A DNA stretch of 64,000 bases from Bradyrhizobium valentinum (GCF_001440405.1 NZ_LLXX01000067.1:62340-126339), one strand, 5' to 3'; numbered from the stretch's first letter, positions 26,330 to 36,660 are shown. The notes: generated by a model from the letters alone, not told the origin. Program-made: numbers and translations.

Positions 26330-27199
26330 ATGAAGGCATCCAGTTCTTCCAGTTACTTCGGATCGGGGACGCGCTACATCGATGCGCCGAATCTCTCGAT
26401 CAGTGTCGGGGGGACTACTTTTGCCTATCGCGACCTGGGCCCCCGCAGCGGCGTGCCGCTAATTCTTTTCAACCATTGGGGCGCAGTTCTGGACAATTTC
26501 GATCCGCGGATTGTGGACGGCCTCGCCAGCAAGCATCGCGTGATCGCAACCGATTACCGGGGTATCGGTGCGTCGGGCGGAACGGCACCTGTGACGATTG
26601 ATGAGATGGCTCGAGATGCGATTGCCCTGATCCGCGCGCTGGGCTTCGAGAAGGTCGATCTGCTCGGCTTTTCGCTCGGCGGATTTGTGGCGCAGGATAT
26701 CGTGCTGAAGGCTCCAGACCTCGTGCGAAAACTCATTCTGACCGGCACGGGCCCGGCGGGCGGCAAAGGCATCGACAAGGTGGGGCCGGTGTCCTGGCCA
26801 CTCATAATCAAGGGCTTGCTGACGCTGCGAGACCCGAAATTCTACCTGTTTTTCACGTCCACGGCCAATGGTCGCCGAGCCGCGAAAGCCTTTCTGGAAC
26901 GGCTGAAAGAACGCAAGACAAACCGGGACAAAGGACCCACACCTGGCGCGTTCTTGCGGCAGCTCAAGGCGATCACTGCTTGGGGCCGGCAGGCGCCTCA
27001 AGATCTCGGAAGCATTCGGATCCCGGTGCTGATCGCGAATGGCGATAACGACATCATGGTGCCGACCGTAAACAGCATCGATATGGCGCGCCGTATCCCG
27101 GGCGCGCAACTCGTTATCTACGACGATGCCGGGCATGGCGGGATTTTCCAGAACCACGCCGATTTCGTGCCGAAGGCCCTGTCCTTCCTTGACGCCTGA
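26330..27199 (+). CDS. Alpha/beta hydrolase
   Basis: The 289-residue enzyme has the alpha/beta-hydrolase order: oxyanion strand LILFNHWGAVLDNFDP, DYRGIGASGG, the nucleophile elbow LLGFSLGGFVAQD (Ser), an acid in VLIANGDNDIMVP, and the His in YDDAGHGGIFQN. All three triad residues are visible. The start at 26330 follows a GGAGAGAGAG leader; the longer frame upstream overlaps the SDR gene and lacks homology. Esterase, lactonase or haloperoxidase-like activity is possible. Context with reductases and an HxlR regulator suggests detoxification of a reactive ester or lactone. Confidence 0.9.
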   Translation: MKASSSSSYFGSGTRYIDAPNLSISVGGTTFAYRDLGPRSGVPLILFNHWGAVLDNFDPRIVDGLASKHRVIATDYRGIGASGGTAPVTIDEMARDAIALIRALGFEKVDLLGFSLGGFVAQDIVLKAPDLVRKLILTGTGPAGGKGIDKVGPVSWPLIIKGLLTLRDPKFYLFFTSTANGRRAAKAFLERLKERKTNRDKGPTPGAFLRQLKAITAWGRQAPQDLGSIRIPVLIANGDNDIMVPTVNSIDMARRIPGAQLVIYDDAGHGGIFQNHADFVPKALSFLDA

Positions 27200-27226
27200 C
27201 GCCGCGACTCAATTGGAGAAGACACC

Positions 27227-28231
27227 ATGAAGGCATTCGTTGTCGACAAATACAAAAAGAAAGGCGCTCTGCGCCTGGCCGACGTGCCAGAGCCGGAGTT
27301 GCGGGACGATGATGTCCTGGTTCGAGTTCATGCAACCGCGGTGAACCTTCTGGACTCCAAGGTCAGGGACGGAGAATTCAAGCTCATACTGCCGTATCGT
27401 CCGCCTTTCATTCTGGGGCACGATGTTGCCGGGATGGTCGTCAGGGTTGGCCCCAAGGTCAGGCGGTTCAAGGCCGGCGACGAGGTCTATGCACGACCGC
27501 GCGACCATCGGATCGGGACGTTCGCTGAATTCATTGCAATGAATGAAACGGACGTGGCGTTAAAGCCCAAGAACATCAGCATGGAAGAAGCCGCCGCCAT
27601 CCCGCTGGTGGGGCTGACCGCCTGGCAGGCGCTGGTTGAGGTGGGCAAGCTGAAACCCGGTCAAAAGGTCTTCATTCAAGCCGGCTCCGGTGGTGTGGGG
27701 ACTTTTGCCATCCAACTCGCCAAGCATCTCGGCGCGACAGTTGCGACGACGACGAGCACGAAAAATGTCGAGTTGGTAAAAAGTCTCGGCGCAGATGTGG
27801 TCATCGACTACAAGACGCAGGATTTCGAGAAGGCTTTGACGGGCTACGATCTGGTCCTGCACAGCCAGGACACCAGGACGCTTGAAAAATCTCTGCGCGT
27901 GCTGAGACCGGGGGGCCTCCTCATCTCGATCTCGGGGCCGCCCGACCCAGCGTTCGCCAATGAACTAAAGTTGAATCTGTTCCTGAAACTGGTGATGCGC
28001 GTGCTGAGTCATGGTGCGCGAAAGAAAGCCAAAAGCCTTGGTGTGCGCTTCTTATTCCTGTTCATGCGGGCACACGGGCAACAGTTGAGCGAGATCGCTT
28101 CACTGATCGAATCCGGTTTGATCCGACCGGTCGTTGACAAGTCTTACCCGTTTGAGAAGACAGCGGATGCCTTAGCTTACGTCGAGACTGGGCGCGCGAA
28201 GGGTAAGGTCGTCATCAGAGTCGAAGAATAG
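27227..28231 (+). CDS. NADP-dependent quinone oxidoreductase/zinc-less alcohol dehydrogenase
   Basis: The 334-residue medium-chain reductase has TAVNLLDSKVRDGEF, FILGHDVAGMVVRVGPKVRRF, TAWQALVEVGKLKPGQKVFI and the cofactor loop QAGSGGVGTFAIQLAKHLGA. It lacks the usual Cys/His zinc set, which places it with the quinone-reductase/QOR group. A TTGGAGAAG leader precedes the ATG, 28 bases after the hydrolase. It ends two bases from the convergent enoyl-CoA hydratase gene, so the two transcripts meet tail to tail here. Confidence 0.92.
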   Translation: MKAFVVDKYKKKGALRLADVPEPELRDDDVLVRVHATAVNLLDSKVRDGEFKLILPYRPPFILGHDVAGMVVRVGPKVRRFKAGDEVYARPRDHRIGTFAEFIAMNETDVALKPKNISMEEAAAIPLVGLTAWQALVEVGKLKPGQKVFIQAGSGGVGTFAIQLAKHLGATVATTTSTKNVELVKSLGADVVIDYKTQDFEKALTGYDLVLHSQDTRTLEKSLRVLRPGGLLISISGPPDPAFANELKLNLFLKLVMRVLSHGARKKAKSLGVRFLFLFMRAHGQQLSEIASLIESGLIRPVVDKSYPFEKTADALAYVETGRAKGKVVIRVEE

Positions 28232-28233
28232 CC

Positions 28234-29055
28234 TCACCTGTACATGGGCGTACGTTTCTCGATGAAGGCCCGCACGGCTTCGGCGTGCTGCGTGGTACTG
28301 CCTGCAGCGACCATCCTCTCGGCCTCATGATCCAATGACGTCAGGAAGTCGGCCGACAGCGCAAGGTCGAGATTGTCCTTGATGGAGGCATAGGCGCTTG
28401 CCGGACCGTTTGCCAACGTCCTCGCCAAAGCAAATGCTTCGGTTTGCAGTTCAGAATCAGGCACCACGCGATTTACCAGCCCCAGCGCTTCGCAGCGGCG
28501 TGCATCGATCCGCTCGGACAAGAACATCAGTTCGCGGGCACGCGCCGTCCCGGCCAGCCGCGTCAACAGCCACGAAATGCCGTAATCACCGGTGAGCGCA
28601 ATCCTGGCGTAACCAGTCGTCATGATAGTGGATTCGGCTGCGATACGAATGTCGCAGGCGAGCGCGATCGCAAGCCCAGCGCCAGCCGCCGGTCCCGGCA
28701 GGGCCGCGATCGTGGGTTTACGCACCGAGACAAGCACGCCGGTCAGGGTTCGCTGACGTTCCCGCAATCGCGCAACCTTGTCGCTGAATGACATGGCCGG
28801 TGCGGCAGAGTTGCCGCCCATCCCCTTGACGTCGCCGCCGGAACAGAAAGCGCTGCCGGCACCGGTAATAAGCAGTGCGCCGACATCCGGATCGTCACCA
28901 TTGCGCTTGATCATCCGGCGCAGCGCCGGCGTAAGATGGTCGGACAGCGAATTTCGTGCCTCGGGTCGGTTCAAGGTAATCACGGCGACGCGATCCCGGA
29001 TCGCACACAGCAGTTCGTCGGTCCCTGTATCGATCGAGATTGACCCATCAGTCAT
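28234..29055 (-). CDS. Enoyl-CoA hydratase/isomerase
   Basis: This 273-residue crotonase has NRPEARNSLS, the first oxyanion element ITGAGSAFCSGGDVKGMGG, the second element KPTIAALPGPAAGAGLAIALACD, and DYGISWLLTRLAG at the active-site helix. The C-terminal EKRTPMYR is typical. It probably hydrates or isomerises an enoyl-CoA in the cytoplasm. AAAGG lies eight bases before the ATG. It is the last gene of the TetR-headed leftward operon, after the SDR and the molybdopterin enzyme. Confidence 0.93.
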   Translation of the reverse strand: MTDGSISIDTGTDELLCAIRDRVAVITLNRPEARNSLSDHLTPALRRMIKRNGDDPDVGALLITGAGSAFCSGGDVKGMGGNSAAPAMSFSDKVARLRERQRTLTGVLVSVRKPTIAALPGPAAGAGLAIALACDIRIAAESTIMTTGYARIALTGDYGISWLLTRLAGTARARELMFLSERIDARRCEALGLVNRVVPDSELQTEAFALARTLANGPASAYASIKDNLDLALSADFLTSLDHEAERMVAAGSTTQHAEAVRAFIEKRTPMYR

Positions 29056-29146
29056 GGCTGTGACCTTTCAAGTCTGCGTCTGCGGCGCTCCTTAGAATGA
29101 GTAAGCGCGCTACCCCGCTGTGACCGTGTTTCTCACCGGCCTAGCG

Positions 29147-29851
29147 TCACCAGTTTTCGCGGAATGGCCGCAACTCCGTAAGGAATGACCAAGCCGATCG
29201 GTCCTGACCGTAGAGATGGTACAGTTCGTCGGCGATGGCGGTAGGCTTGATGAAGAATTCATCCGGTTTGTCGCTCATCCGCGCGCGCATTCGGGGGGTG
29301 TCGATCACGGCGTCGATAAGGACATAGCCGACGTGGACGCCAAGAGGCCCCATGTCACGTGCGATCGACTCGGTCAAAATACGCTGCGCCGCCTTTGTCG
29401 GAGCGAAGCCGGCGAAATTGGCCTTGCCTCGGATCGAAGACGTGTTCCCGGTCACCAGGATCGCGCCCTTGCCTCGATCGATCATGTCAGGAGCCACTTC
29501 GCGCGCCAGGTACAATAAGGCCATCACGTTGACCTCGAAATTGCCCTTCAGCATCTTCGGGTCGATCTCGCGAAAGCTTCCCCAGCCCCCTCCTACCGCG
29601 TTGTGGACGAGAACTTCGGCCGCACCGAACCGGCGCTTTACATCGGTGACGACGGTCCGCACCTGACTCTCGTCGGAAACGTCGCAGGTCATCGCGTGGA
29701 CATCGGGAAGCTCTTGCGCGAGGGAATTGATGAGCTCCGCTGAACGGGCAAGCGCTATGATGCGAAACCCGCCGGCAGAGAAGCGCTTGACGATGGCAGC
29801 TCCAGTGCCCGGCCCTACCCCGGTCACGATCGCGATTGGTTTCTCGGTCAT
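29147..29851 (-). CDS. SDR family protein
   Basis: The 234-residue Rossmann protein starts IAIVTGVGPGTGAAIVKRFS, has LVHNAVGGGWG in the NNAG position and an active-site region FAPTKAAQRILTESIARDMG. Phe stands where classical SDRs have Tyr, with the Lys kept; this substitution occurs in a known SDR subgroup, so activity may persist on a special substrate. GGGAGG five bases before the ATG sets the start. It is encoded between the molybdopterin oxidoreductase and the hydratase and is probably in their pathway. Confidence 0.9.
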   Translation of the reverse strand: MTEKPIAIVTGVGPGTGAAIVKRFSAGGFRIIALARSAELINSLAQELPDVHAMTCDVSDESQVRTVVTDVKRRFGAAEVLVHNAVGGGWGSFREIDPKMLKGNFEVNVMALLYLAREVAPDMIDRGKGAILVTGNTSSIRGKANFAGFAPTKAAQRILTESIARDMGPLGVHVGYVLIDAVIDTPRMRARMSDKPDEFFIKPTAIADELYHLYGQDRSAWSFLTELRPFRENW

Positions 29852-29868
29852 TTGATCCTCCCTTCGAG

Positions 29869-32190
29869 CTATTGTCCGGCAGCTCTCATATGAATTCGCT
29901 CGGACTGCGACTGATAGGCGGCAGCCTCGTGCGCGGACACCAGGGCCAGACGCACCGCGACGTTCTTGTGGTAGGGCGTGCCCGCAATGGGATCGCGGTT
30001 GCCGCTTTCGGTGAGCAGATTGATGCGCGGCCCGTTGATCAGACGCTCTCCGTCCAATGTAGGGTATGCCTGACCGTAGCCGTGCGGCAGCGCCAGCTGG
30101 CCATGCCGCATGGCGTCATCGACCTTGCAACGCACGACCAGCCGCCCGACCACCGATTCGACGGCGATCCAGTCACCATCCTTCGCGCCCAACTCATTCA
30201 GATCGCTCGAATTGATCAACATGGCGCCGTCTGGATCCTCACGACGCCACGCGGGATCGCGAAAAATCTGGTTAGCATTGAACATGCGTCGCCCACCGGC
30301 TGCCAGCATGAACGGGAACTCTTTTGGCGCGCCCGCGGCTTGCGGATCGAGACGCGCGAGCCATTCCAGCATCTGCGGGATCGCCAGCCGAACCTTGCGG
30401 TCCGAATGGCTGATCAATGACCAGACCTCGTCATACTCGTGCCGGGTAACGGCGGTGCCTTGCCGGGCGGCCACGATAGTGTCGAACAGGAGATCGCCGA
30501 GCTGATGATCCGTCACCTCGTCCGACGCGCCAATCGCCCGCCGTACCGCTTGCGGCGATCGCTTCGCGCAAGCCAGCGCCGCACCCCACAACGGTGCCGC
30601 CGCCGCCGTGCCATCCGGAAGCGTCTGCCCCAGCGTGTGATAGAGCACCAAGGCAGGAACCGCGCCGGGATTTTCCGCGATGAAAGCCCGAAAGGCGGCG
30701 GCGAACTCGGCTCGGGAACGCCGCGCCGCCTCCCGCAGGGGCGCGAGCACATTGTCACCTGGTAGAAGCCCCAGCGCGATGGCAAGCCGCGTGTAGATCT
30801 CGGGCTCCGGCAAGGTGCCGGCGAGCGGCGGCAATACGCCGGCACGAACATGAAAATAGTTCGTCGGAAATTCGAAGTTGAACAGGGTAAATTCAGTTTT
30901 CTCGAATTGTGAGGACGCCGGGAGAACATAATGCGCGAGCCGCGCGGTTTCGGTTATCGCAACGTCGACCACAACGCATAGTTCCAGCGAGCGCAGCGCG
31001 CGTTCCACCGCCTCGGTGTTTGCGGCCGTGTTGGCGGGATTGGAGCTGTCGATCCAGGCGCAACGCAACCGGTCGGGATGGTCCTTGAGCACCGCTTCGG
31101 GGAAAATATTCGGCGGCAACAGGCCCCCAATAATCGCGTCGCCGGTCGGTGCGAATGTCTGGTTCGGAGAATTGCCCCATAGCGGTTGAAGCCAGCTATG
31201 CAATTGGTTGGTACCTTTGCGGCCGAAATTGCCGGAAAGCATGATCAAAAGTTTTTCAAGATAGGAGTTGAGCGTCGAATTGATGCCTTGCTGGATGCCA
31301 AGCTCGACCCGAACCACCATGGCCTTCGCCGCTACAATCATCGCGGCGCAACGCTCCAGGTCCGCGATCGAGATATCGGCGGCGGCGGCCCATTCTTCAA
31401 CGGGAACCTTTAATAGCGCTTGCCTCACTTCCGCGAAGCCGACCGTGTGCTCCTCAATGAACGCCTGATCGACCCGATCGGAACGGACAAGCGTGGCCAA
31501 CAGCGCAGCAAGGAGGAACGCGTCCGTGCCGGGACGAACCGCGAGATGCAGATCCGCCATTTCGGCAGTTTCGGTTCGCCGGGGATCAATGACGATCAGC
31601 TTGCGTGCGGGATCCTTGCGGATTTGATTGAGATGATCGCGCGCATTGGGGAAGCCGTGCGCAATCCAGGGATTTGCACCGATGACCAGCAAGAGATCGC
31701 AATGATGTACGTCCTCGGCGGTGTGGCACGTCTGGCTGCCGAACATGTGGCCATTGACCCAGAAGTCGCCGGTCTTCTCCTGCGAAAGGGCGTTGAAGAC
31801 GCTGCGTGAACCCAGCGCGCGTATCAATCCGCTGGCGTAGGCACCACCGGCGTGGTTGCCCTGCCCGCCGCCGCCGTAAAGGGCGATACTCTTGCCGCCA
31901 TATCTGTCGACGATGTCTCGCAGCCGCTCCGCGATCTCTGCGATCGCCACATCCCACTCGATCTCATCGAAGCCGCCGTCGGCGCGGCGGCGAAGCGGGG
32001 TTGTGAGCCGATCCCGGTGATGCGCATAGTATGGAATCCGGGTCGCCTTGTTGCACAGATAGCCCTGTGATTTCGGGCTCGAACGGTCGCCTCGCACCTT
32101 CTCGAGGCGTCCGTCATTCACCCAGACTTCGATTCCGCAATTGATGTAACACAGGTTGCAGGCCGTCTTGAGCCACTTGCCGGCCGTCAT
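29869..32190 (-). CDS. Molybdopterin oxidoreductase with a [4Fe-4S] cluster
   Basis: The 773-residue enzyme of the DMSO-reductase superfamily starts with an iron-sulfur motif CxxCxxxC-x27-C (Cys 11, 14, 18 and 46). Bis-MGD binding regions follow (GGGGQGNHAGGAYASGLIRA; LLLVIGANPWIAHGFPNARD; KLIVIDPRRTETAEMADLHL). A C-terminal molydopterin-dinucleotide domain begins near INSSDLNELGAKDGDWIAVE. There is no Tat signal, so it should be cytoplasmic. Such cytoplasmic members next to acyl-CoA enzymes act as hydroxylases, reductases or formate-type dehydrogenases; the substrate is unknown. GGGAGGTCACC precedes the ATG. Confidence 0.93.
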   Translation of the reverse strand: MTAGKWLKTACNLCYINCGIEVWVNDGRLEKVRGDRSSPKSQGYLCNKATRIPYYAHHRDRLTTPLRRRADGGFDEIEWDVAIAEIAERLRDIVDRYGGKSIALYGGGGQGNHAGGAYASGLIRALGSRSVFNALSQEKTGDFWVNGHMFGSQTCHTAEDVHHCDLLLVIGANPWIAHGFPNARDHLNQIRKDPARKLIVIDPRRTETAEMADLHLAVRPGTDAFLLAALLATLVRSDRVDQAFIEEHTVGFAEVRQALLKVPVEEWAAAADISIADLERCAAMIVAAKAMVVRVELGIQQGINSTLNSYLEKLLIMLSGNFGRKGTNQLHSWLQPLWGNSPNQTFAPTGDAIIGGLLPPNIFPEAVLKDHPDRLRCAWIDSSNPANTAANTEAVERALRSLELCVVVDVAITETARLAHYVLPASSQFEKTEFTLFNFEFPTNYFHVRAGVLPPLAGTLPEPEIYTRLAIALGLLPGDNVLAPLREAARRSRAEFAAAFRAFIAENPGAVPALVLYHTLGQTLPDGTAAAAPLWGAALACAKRSPQAVRRAIGASDEVTDHQLGDLLFDTIVAARQGTAVTRHEYDEVWSLISHSDRKVRLAIPQMLEWLARLDPQAAGAPKEFPFMLAAGGRRMFNANQIFRDPAWRREDPDGAMLINSSDLNELGAKDGDWIAVESVVGRLVVRCKVDDAMRHGQLALPHGYGQAYPTLDGERLINGPRINLLTESGNRDPIAGTPYHKNVAVRLALVSAHEAAAYQSQSERIHMRAAGQ

Positions 32191-32204
32191 GGTGACCTCC
32201 CTTG

Positions 32205-32828
32205 TTATGATTTTTCGCAGCGCGTCGCCTTTGTTGTTTTTCGTTGCGGCTTCCGAATCCGGCCGCCGGCGGTCCTGCGTCCGGCATCGAGGATGCGGTC
32301 GGAAAGTTTCCCCGCGCCGACGGCGCGCGACAGCACGATCGATCCCACCATGGTTGCGATAGCGCCTGTCGCGATTTGGCGAGCCTGTCCAGGTGGCTCA
32401 CCGGGAAGCAACCGGACAAGGGCATCGATCATCTTCTCCAGTTTGGAAGCCAGGGCCTGCTGCGCGCTCGGACTCGATCGCGCGACATCGACGGCCAGGG
32501 TTGGAAGCGCGCAACCGTGTTTAGGATTGTCGCGATGCCGGGGACTAAGATAATCGGCGATCAACGCCTCGTAGCGTTCCCGGTCGGCCTTCCCGTTCGC
32601 CAGTTTTTTCCATCGCTCAGTCGTTTGGTCCATCGCAAAGGCGATCGCCTCGCTGACAAGCGCGGCACGCGACTCGAAATGGTTATAGAAGCCGCCGTGG
32701 GTCAGACCCGCGAGCTTCATCAAGTCGACAACACTGAGCCCTTCCGCGCCCTTTTGGCGCAAACCGTAGGAGGCATTTTCAACGATCCGATCGTGGGTTT
32801 GACGCCTGTGGTCTTCTACGTATCGCAT
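32205..32828 (-). CDS. TetR/AcrR family transcriptional regulator
   Basis: The 207-residue protein has an N-terminal TetR helix-turn-helix (RIVENASYGLRQKGAEGLSV, then LMKLAGLTHGGFYNHFESRA) and an all-helical ligand domain with the family pattern HGCALPTLAVDVARSSP. GGAG five bases before ATG 32828 fixes the start and discards 17 upstream codons. It heads the leftward operon with the molybdopterin enzyme and is divergent from the thiolase gene. A perfect 22-bp palindrome 124 bases upstream is its likely operator. The ligand is probably an acyl-CoA or the pathway substrate. Confidence 0.93.
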   Translation of the reverse strand: MRYVEDHRRQTHDRIVENASYGLRQKGAEGLSVVDLMKLAGLTHGGFYNHFESRAALVSEAIAFAMDQTTERWKKLANGKADRERYEALIADYLSPRHRDNPKHGCALPTLAVDVARSSPSAQQALASKLEKMIDALVRLLPGEPPGQARQIATGAIATMVGSIVLSRAVGAGKLSDRILDAGRRTAGGRIRKPQRKTTKATRCEKS

Positions 32829-32951
32829 TGCCACTCCGTGCAAGCCCCTAAGGTGATCGGCTGCACAACCCGTCCCCATCCCCCTCGAAGCAATTCTGGA
32901 ACCGCGCTTCCTTGAAGATCACGGCAACATTTCATTGCAATGCTGGCTAGC

Positions 32952-32973
32952 TTATATGATTATCGTCATATAA
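32952..32973. promoter_or_regulatory. Palindromic operator between tetR-type gene and thiolase
   Basis: TTATATGA-ttatcg-TCATATAA is a perfect 8-bp inverted repeat with a 6-bp centre. It lies 27 bases before the thiolase ATG and 124 bases before the TetR start, which is the usual place for a TetR site that controls both directions. It is AT-rich in a GC-rich setting and probably overlaps the thiolase promoter. Confidence 0.7.
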
Positions 32974-32999
32974 CAAGCCTATCAACAGGAGAGTTCGCC

Positions 33000-34199
<1,200 letters not shown>

Positions 34200-34295
34200 T
34201 ACGGCCGATCCGACAAGTAAGGGCTCGGCGAGCGGCGCGAACCGCGTCACTCGCCGCCTTGCAACCTGCCTATCCCCATCACCGCGAAAGTTCAC

Positions 34296-35507
34296 ATGGC
34301 TGACCACAGCGAGACGATCAAGGCCGCGCCGCTGGACGTTCCCGTCTCCAGCGTCCTGCCAATCGCGGTCCTTTCCGTCTTGGCCGCCACGGGAACGCTC
34401 GCAACCAACATCTTGCTGCCGTCGCTCCCACAAATCGCAATTTCCTTGAATGTGACCAGCGCGGCGGTCACATCCGCTATCACCGTCTTTCTTGCGGTGT
34501 TCGGGATAGGCCAACTCCTGGTCGGACCGCTTTCGGATCGCTACGGGAGACGCTGGCCAGTCCTGATCGGATTTGCCGTGTTCATCGGCGGCAGCGTCTG
34601 GTGCGGTCTGGCAAATGATCTGCCTAATCTTCTGATCGGCCGCATCGTCCAGGCTGCTGGCGCTTGCGCGACGTCAGTGTTGTCTCGCGCGATCGCCCGC
34701 GACATGTTCAGTGGGCCGGCACTGGCGCGCGCGATGGCGCTAATCATGATCGTGATGTCCGCAGCCCCCGGATTCTCGCCGCTGCTTGGCGGCGCACTCG
34801 ATCACAGTTTTGGCTGGCGCTCCGAATTCGTTCTTGTCGCGGCGTTTGCCGGAGCTGGCGCCATCGCCTACGGCATCGTCCTCGGCGAAACCCACAATTC
34901 GATCCGCACTCCGCTCAATCCGGTCGCCATCGCCAGAACCTATGCTGGGCTGATTGGCGATCGTCGCTTCGCTATCCCGGCTGCAACCGCAAGCCTGATC
35001 ATAGGCGGCTTGTTCTCCATGTTTTCGGCTGCGCCGCGCCTATTCATTGAAGCGATGCACTTCACGCCGATCCAGCTCGGCCTCTTCTTCGCCGGCACCG
35101 TCTTTATCGTATTCGCCGCGGGTATGCTGGCGACGAAATTGGCACCACGCTACGGGCTCGATGGCCCGATCCGATTGGGACTGTGGGCGACGGCCGCCAG
35201 CAGCGTTGCGATCCTGCTCATCTCGATGATCAGCCCGACTTTCTTGCCGTTTCTGGGCGCGATGTGCGTGTTTCTCCTCGGCATGGGCGTTGTCAGTCCA
35301 CTGGCTACCGCGCGGGCGCTCTCTCCATTCGGGGAGAAAGCCGGCGCCGCCTCGGCGCTACTAGGCTTCTGGCAGATGATGAACGCCGCAATCGGCGTAT
35401 GGCTTGCCGCCACGGTGTCGCATGAAGCAATGTTGGCGCTGGGCGTCGTGTTGAGCGCGTTTTCACTGCTGGCACTTGGCCTGTACACGTGGGGCCTGAG
35501 GTCTTGA
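34296..35507 (+). CDS. Bcr/CflA family MFS drug transporter
   Basis: The 403-residue protein has twelve hydrophobic helices. The MFS loop motif is PLSDRYGRRWPVLIG after TM2, and motif C-like Gly/Pro residues stand in TM5 (SAAPGFSPLLGGAL), typical of 12-TM drug/proton antiporters. The N-terminal TLATNILLPSLPQIA matches Bcr/CflA members, which export bicyclomycin, chloramphenicol and sulfonamides. No clear ribosome site is seen within ten bases of the ATG. It follows the thiolase by 96 bases without a recognisable terminator. Confidence 0.92.
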   Translation: MADHSETIKAAPLDVPVSSVLPIAVLSVLAATGTLATNILLPSLPQIAISLNVTSAAVTSAITVFLAVFGIGQLLVGPLSDRYGRRWPVLIGFAVFIGGSVWCGLANDLPNLLIGRIVQAAGACATSVLSRAIARDMFSGPALARAMALIMIVMSAAPGFSPLLGGALDHSFGWRSEFVLVAAFAGAGAIAYGIVLGETHNSIRTPLNPVAIARTYAGLIGDRRFAIPAATASLIIGGLFSMFSAAPRLFIEAMHFTPIQLGLFFAGTVFIVFAAGMLATKLAPRYGLDGPIRLGLWATAASSVAILLISMISPTFLPFLGAMCVFLLGMGVVSPLATARALSPFGEKAGAASALLGFWQMMNAAIGVWLAATVSHEAMLALGVVLSAFSLLALGLYTWGLRS

Positions 35508-35573
35508 TCGGCGTCACTCCGCACTGTCCGTTTGTCAGCCTCAAACTCGTCCCTTATCTTCATCTCCTCGCCA

Positions 35574-36227
35574 TCAGGTGCCATGGAACTCCGGCTTGCT
35601 GCTGCCAGGCGGGCGCGTCATCTCGAACATGTTTTCCGTACGGACCTCGAGGTAATCTCCACCGCGGCCCGCGCGCAGTATGGGACGCGCAAGTGCAGTG
35701 TTGTAGACACCGTCCTCGATCAAGGACTTATCGATGTATACCGCGACGACCTCGCCAAGCACGAACCACCCTTCAACCTTCTCACCACGCGCGTTCGTCA
35801 ATTGAGAGACTTCGGTGACCTTGCATTCCATTGCGGCCCTGCTCTCGCCTACCCGCGGCACAGCGACGTGGCGTCCAGGTATTGGCGTCAGTCCTGCTGC
35901 TTCGAACTCGCTCACGCCGTGATCGAGAGGCGCCGCCGTCACGTTCATGCGCTCACCCAGATCCATCGTAACCAGATTCCAAACGAATTCGCGGGTCTCA
36001 CTGACGTTCTTTACGGTGTCCTTCCACGAAATTGAGGAGAACCCGATAATCGGAGGGTCGTAGAGGAACGCGTTGAAGAAGCTGTATGGAGCGAGGTTCA
36101 GTTGACCGGTCGCATTTCGTGACGAAATCCAGCCAATCGGACGCGGCGCGACAATCGCGTTGAATGGATTATGTCTGAGTCCGTGGCCCTTCGAAGGCTC
36201 GTAATAGTGGAAGTCGGTCAGATCCAT
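35574..36227 (-). CDS. Flavin reductase family protein
   Basis: The 217-residue FMN-binding split-barrel protein has FHYYEPSKGHGLRHNPFNAI, VAPRPIGWISSRNATGQLNL, APYSFFNAF and PPIIGFSSISWKDTVKN, the usual flavin-reductase/DIM6 pattern. It may supply reduced flavin to a monooxygenase or act directly as an oxidoreductase. I prefer ATG 36227 because GGGGA precedes it and relatives start at the FHYYEP region; ATGs at 36281 and 36290 are alternatives. The divergent HxlR-type gene and the shared operator suggest that it belongs to the same regulon as the acyl-CoA ligase operon. Confidence 0.9.
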   Translation of the reverse strand: MDLTDFHYYEPSKGHGLRHNPFNAIVAPRPIGWISSRNATGQLNLAPYSFFNAFLYDPPIIGFSSISWKDTVKNVSETREFVWNLVTMDLGERMNVTAAPLDHGVSEFEAAGLTPIPGRHVAVPRVGESRAAMECKVTEVSQLTNARGEKVEGWFVLGEVVAVYIDKSLIEDGVYNTALARPILRAGRGGDYLEVRTENMFEMTRPPGSSKPEFHGT

Positions 36228-36365
36228 AAATTTCCCCAAGGCTGCCGGAGGCCATTCCGTCGCTGGCCAGTCGAACTTCATCAACAACAATCAACGCACG
36301 TATGACTATGCGTGGGCATAATCCTCGTCAGAACATGCGGCAGCAGCATGCCCGTCCGGAAACGC

Positions 36366-36483
36366 TCACGCGATCGCGCGCGCGGCAGCCGGCCTTTGCC
36401 CGGCATCATCGAGGAAGCCCGTCAGGCGCTGACGGATGATTCGTTCGGCGTCCGCCATGATGCGTTCGATCAGCTCAGGGGCA
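36366..36483 (-). pseudogene. Possible C-terminal fragment of a nitronate monooxygenase-like protein
   Basis: On the minus strand an open stretch of about 37 codons reads PELIERIMADAERIIRQRL and ends at a stop near 36366. It resembles the last helices of FMN-dependent nitronate monooxygenase/FabK-like enzymes. No upstream part is present; an in-frame stop lies just before it. The call is weak and rests on a short helix pattern. Confidence 0.3.
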
Positions 36484-36565
36484 TGTCAGCTTCTCCCGTA
36501 GAGCGAAATGAATGGGCGGGCTTGGTGATTTTCCAGCCGGACCCAGGCTACTGTTCGTTCGTACC

Positions 36566-36586
36566 GTTCTAAAATTGAACTGTCAA
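36566..36586. promoter_or_regulatory. Operator shared with the acyl-CoA ligase promoter
   Basis: These 21 bases match 23117-23137 with a single change (GTTCTAAAATtGAACTGTCAA here). The inverted arms GTTC and GAAC are kept. A TTGACA on the minus strand at the right edge is also kept, so the site may cover a promoter toward the flavin reductase. It is 138 bases upstream of the second HxlR-type gene. Confidence 0.55.
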
Positions 36587-36640
36587 ATCTATGCTATTCT
36601 GCTAGTTTTAACGGTTCGCCGGAGCATTGTTTCGAATTTA

Positions 36641-36660
36641 GTACCTATCTAGAATGGTAC
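36641..36660. promoter_or_regulatory. Second inverted repeat upstream of the HxlR-type gene
   Basis: GTACC-N10-GGTAC is a perfect inverted repeat. Read on the other strand it begins GTACCATTCTAGA, close to GTACCGTTCTAAA at 36561-36573. It may be a second, reversed binding site for the same regulator, nearer to the regulator's own start. Confidence 0.4.
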
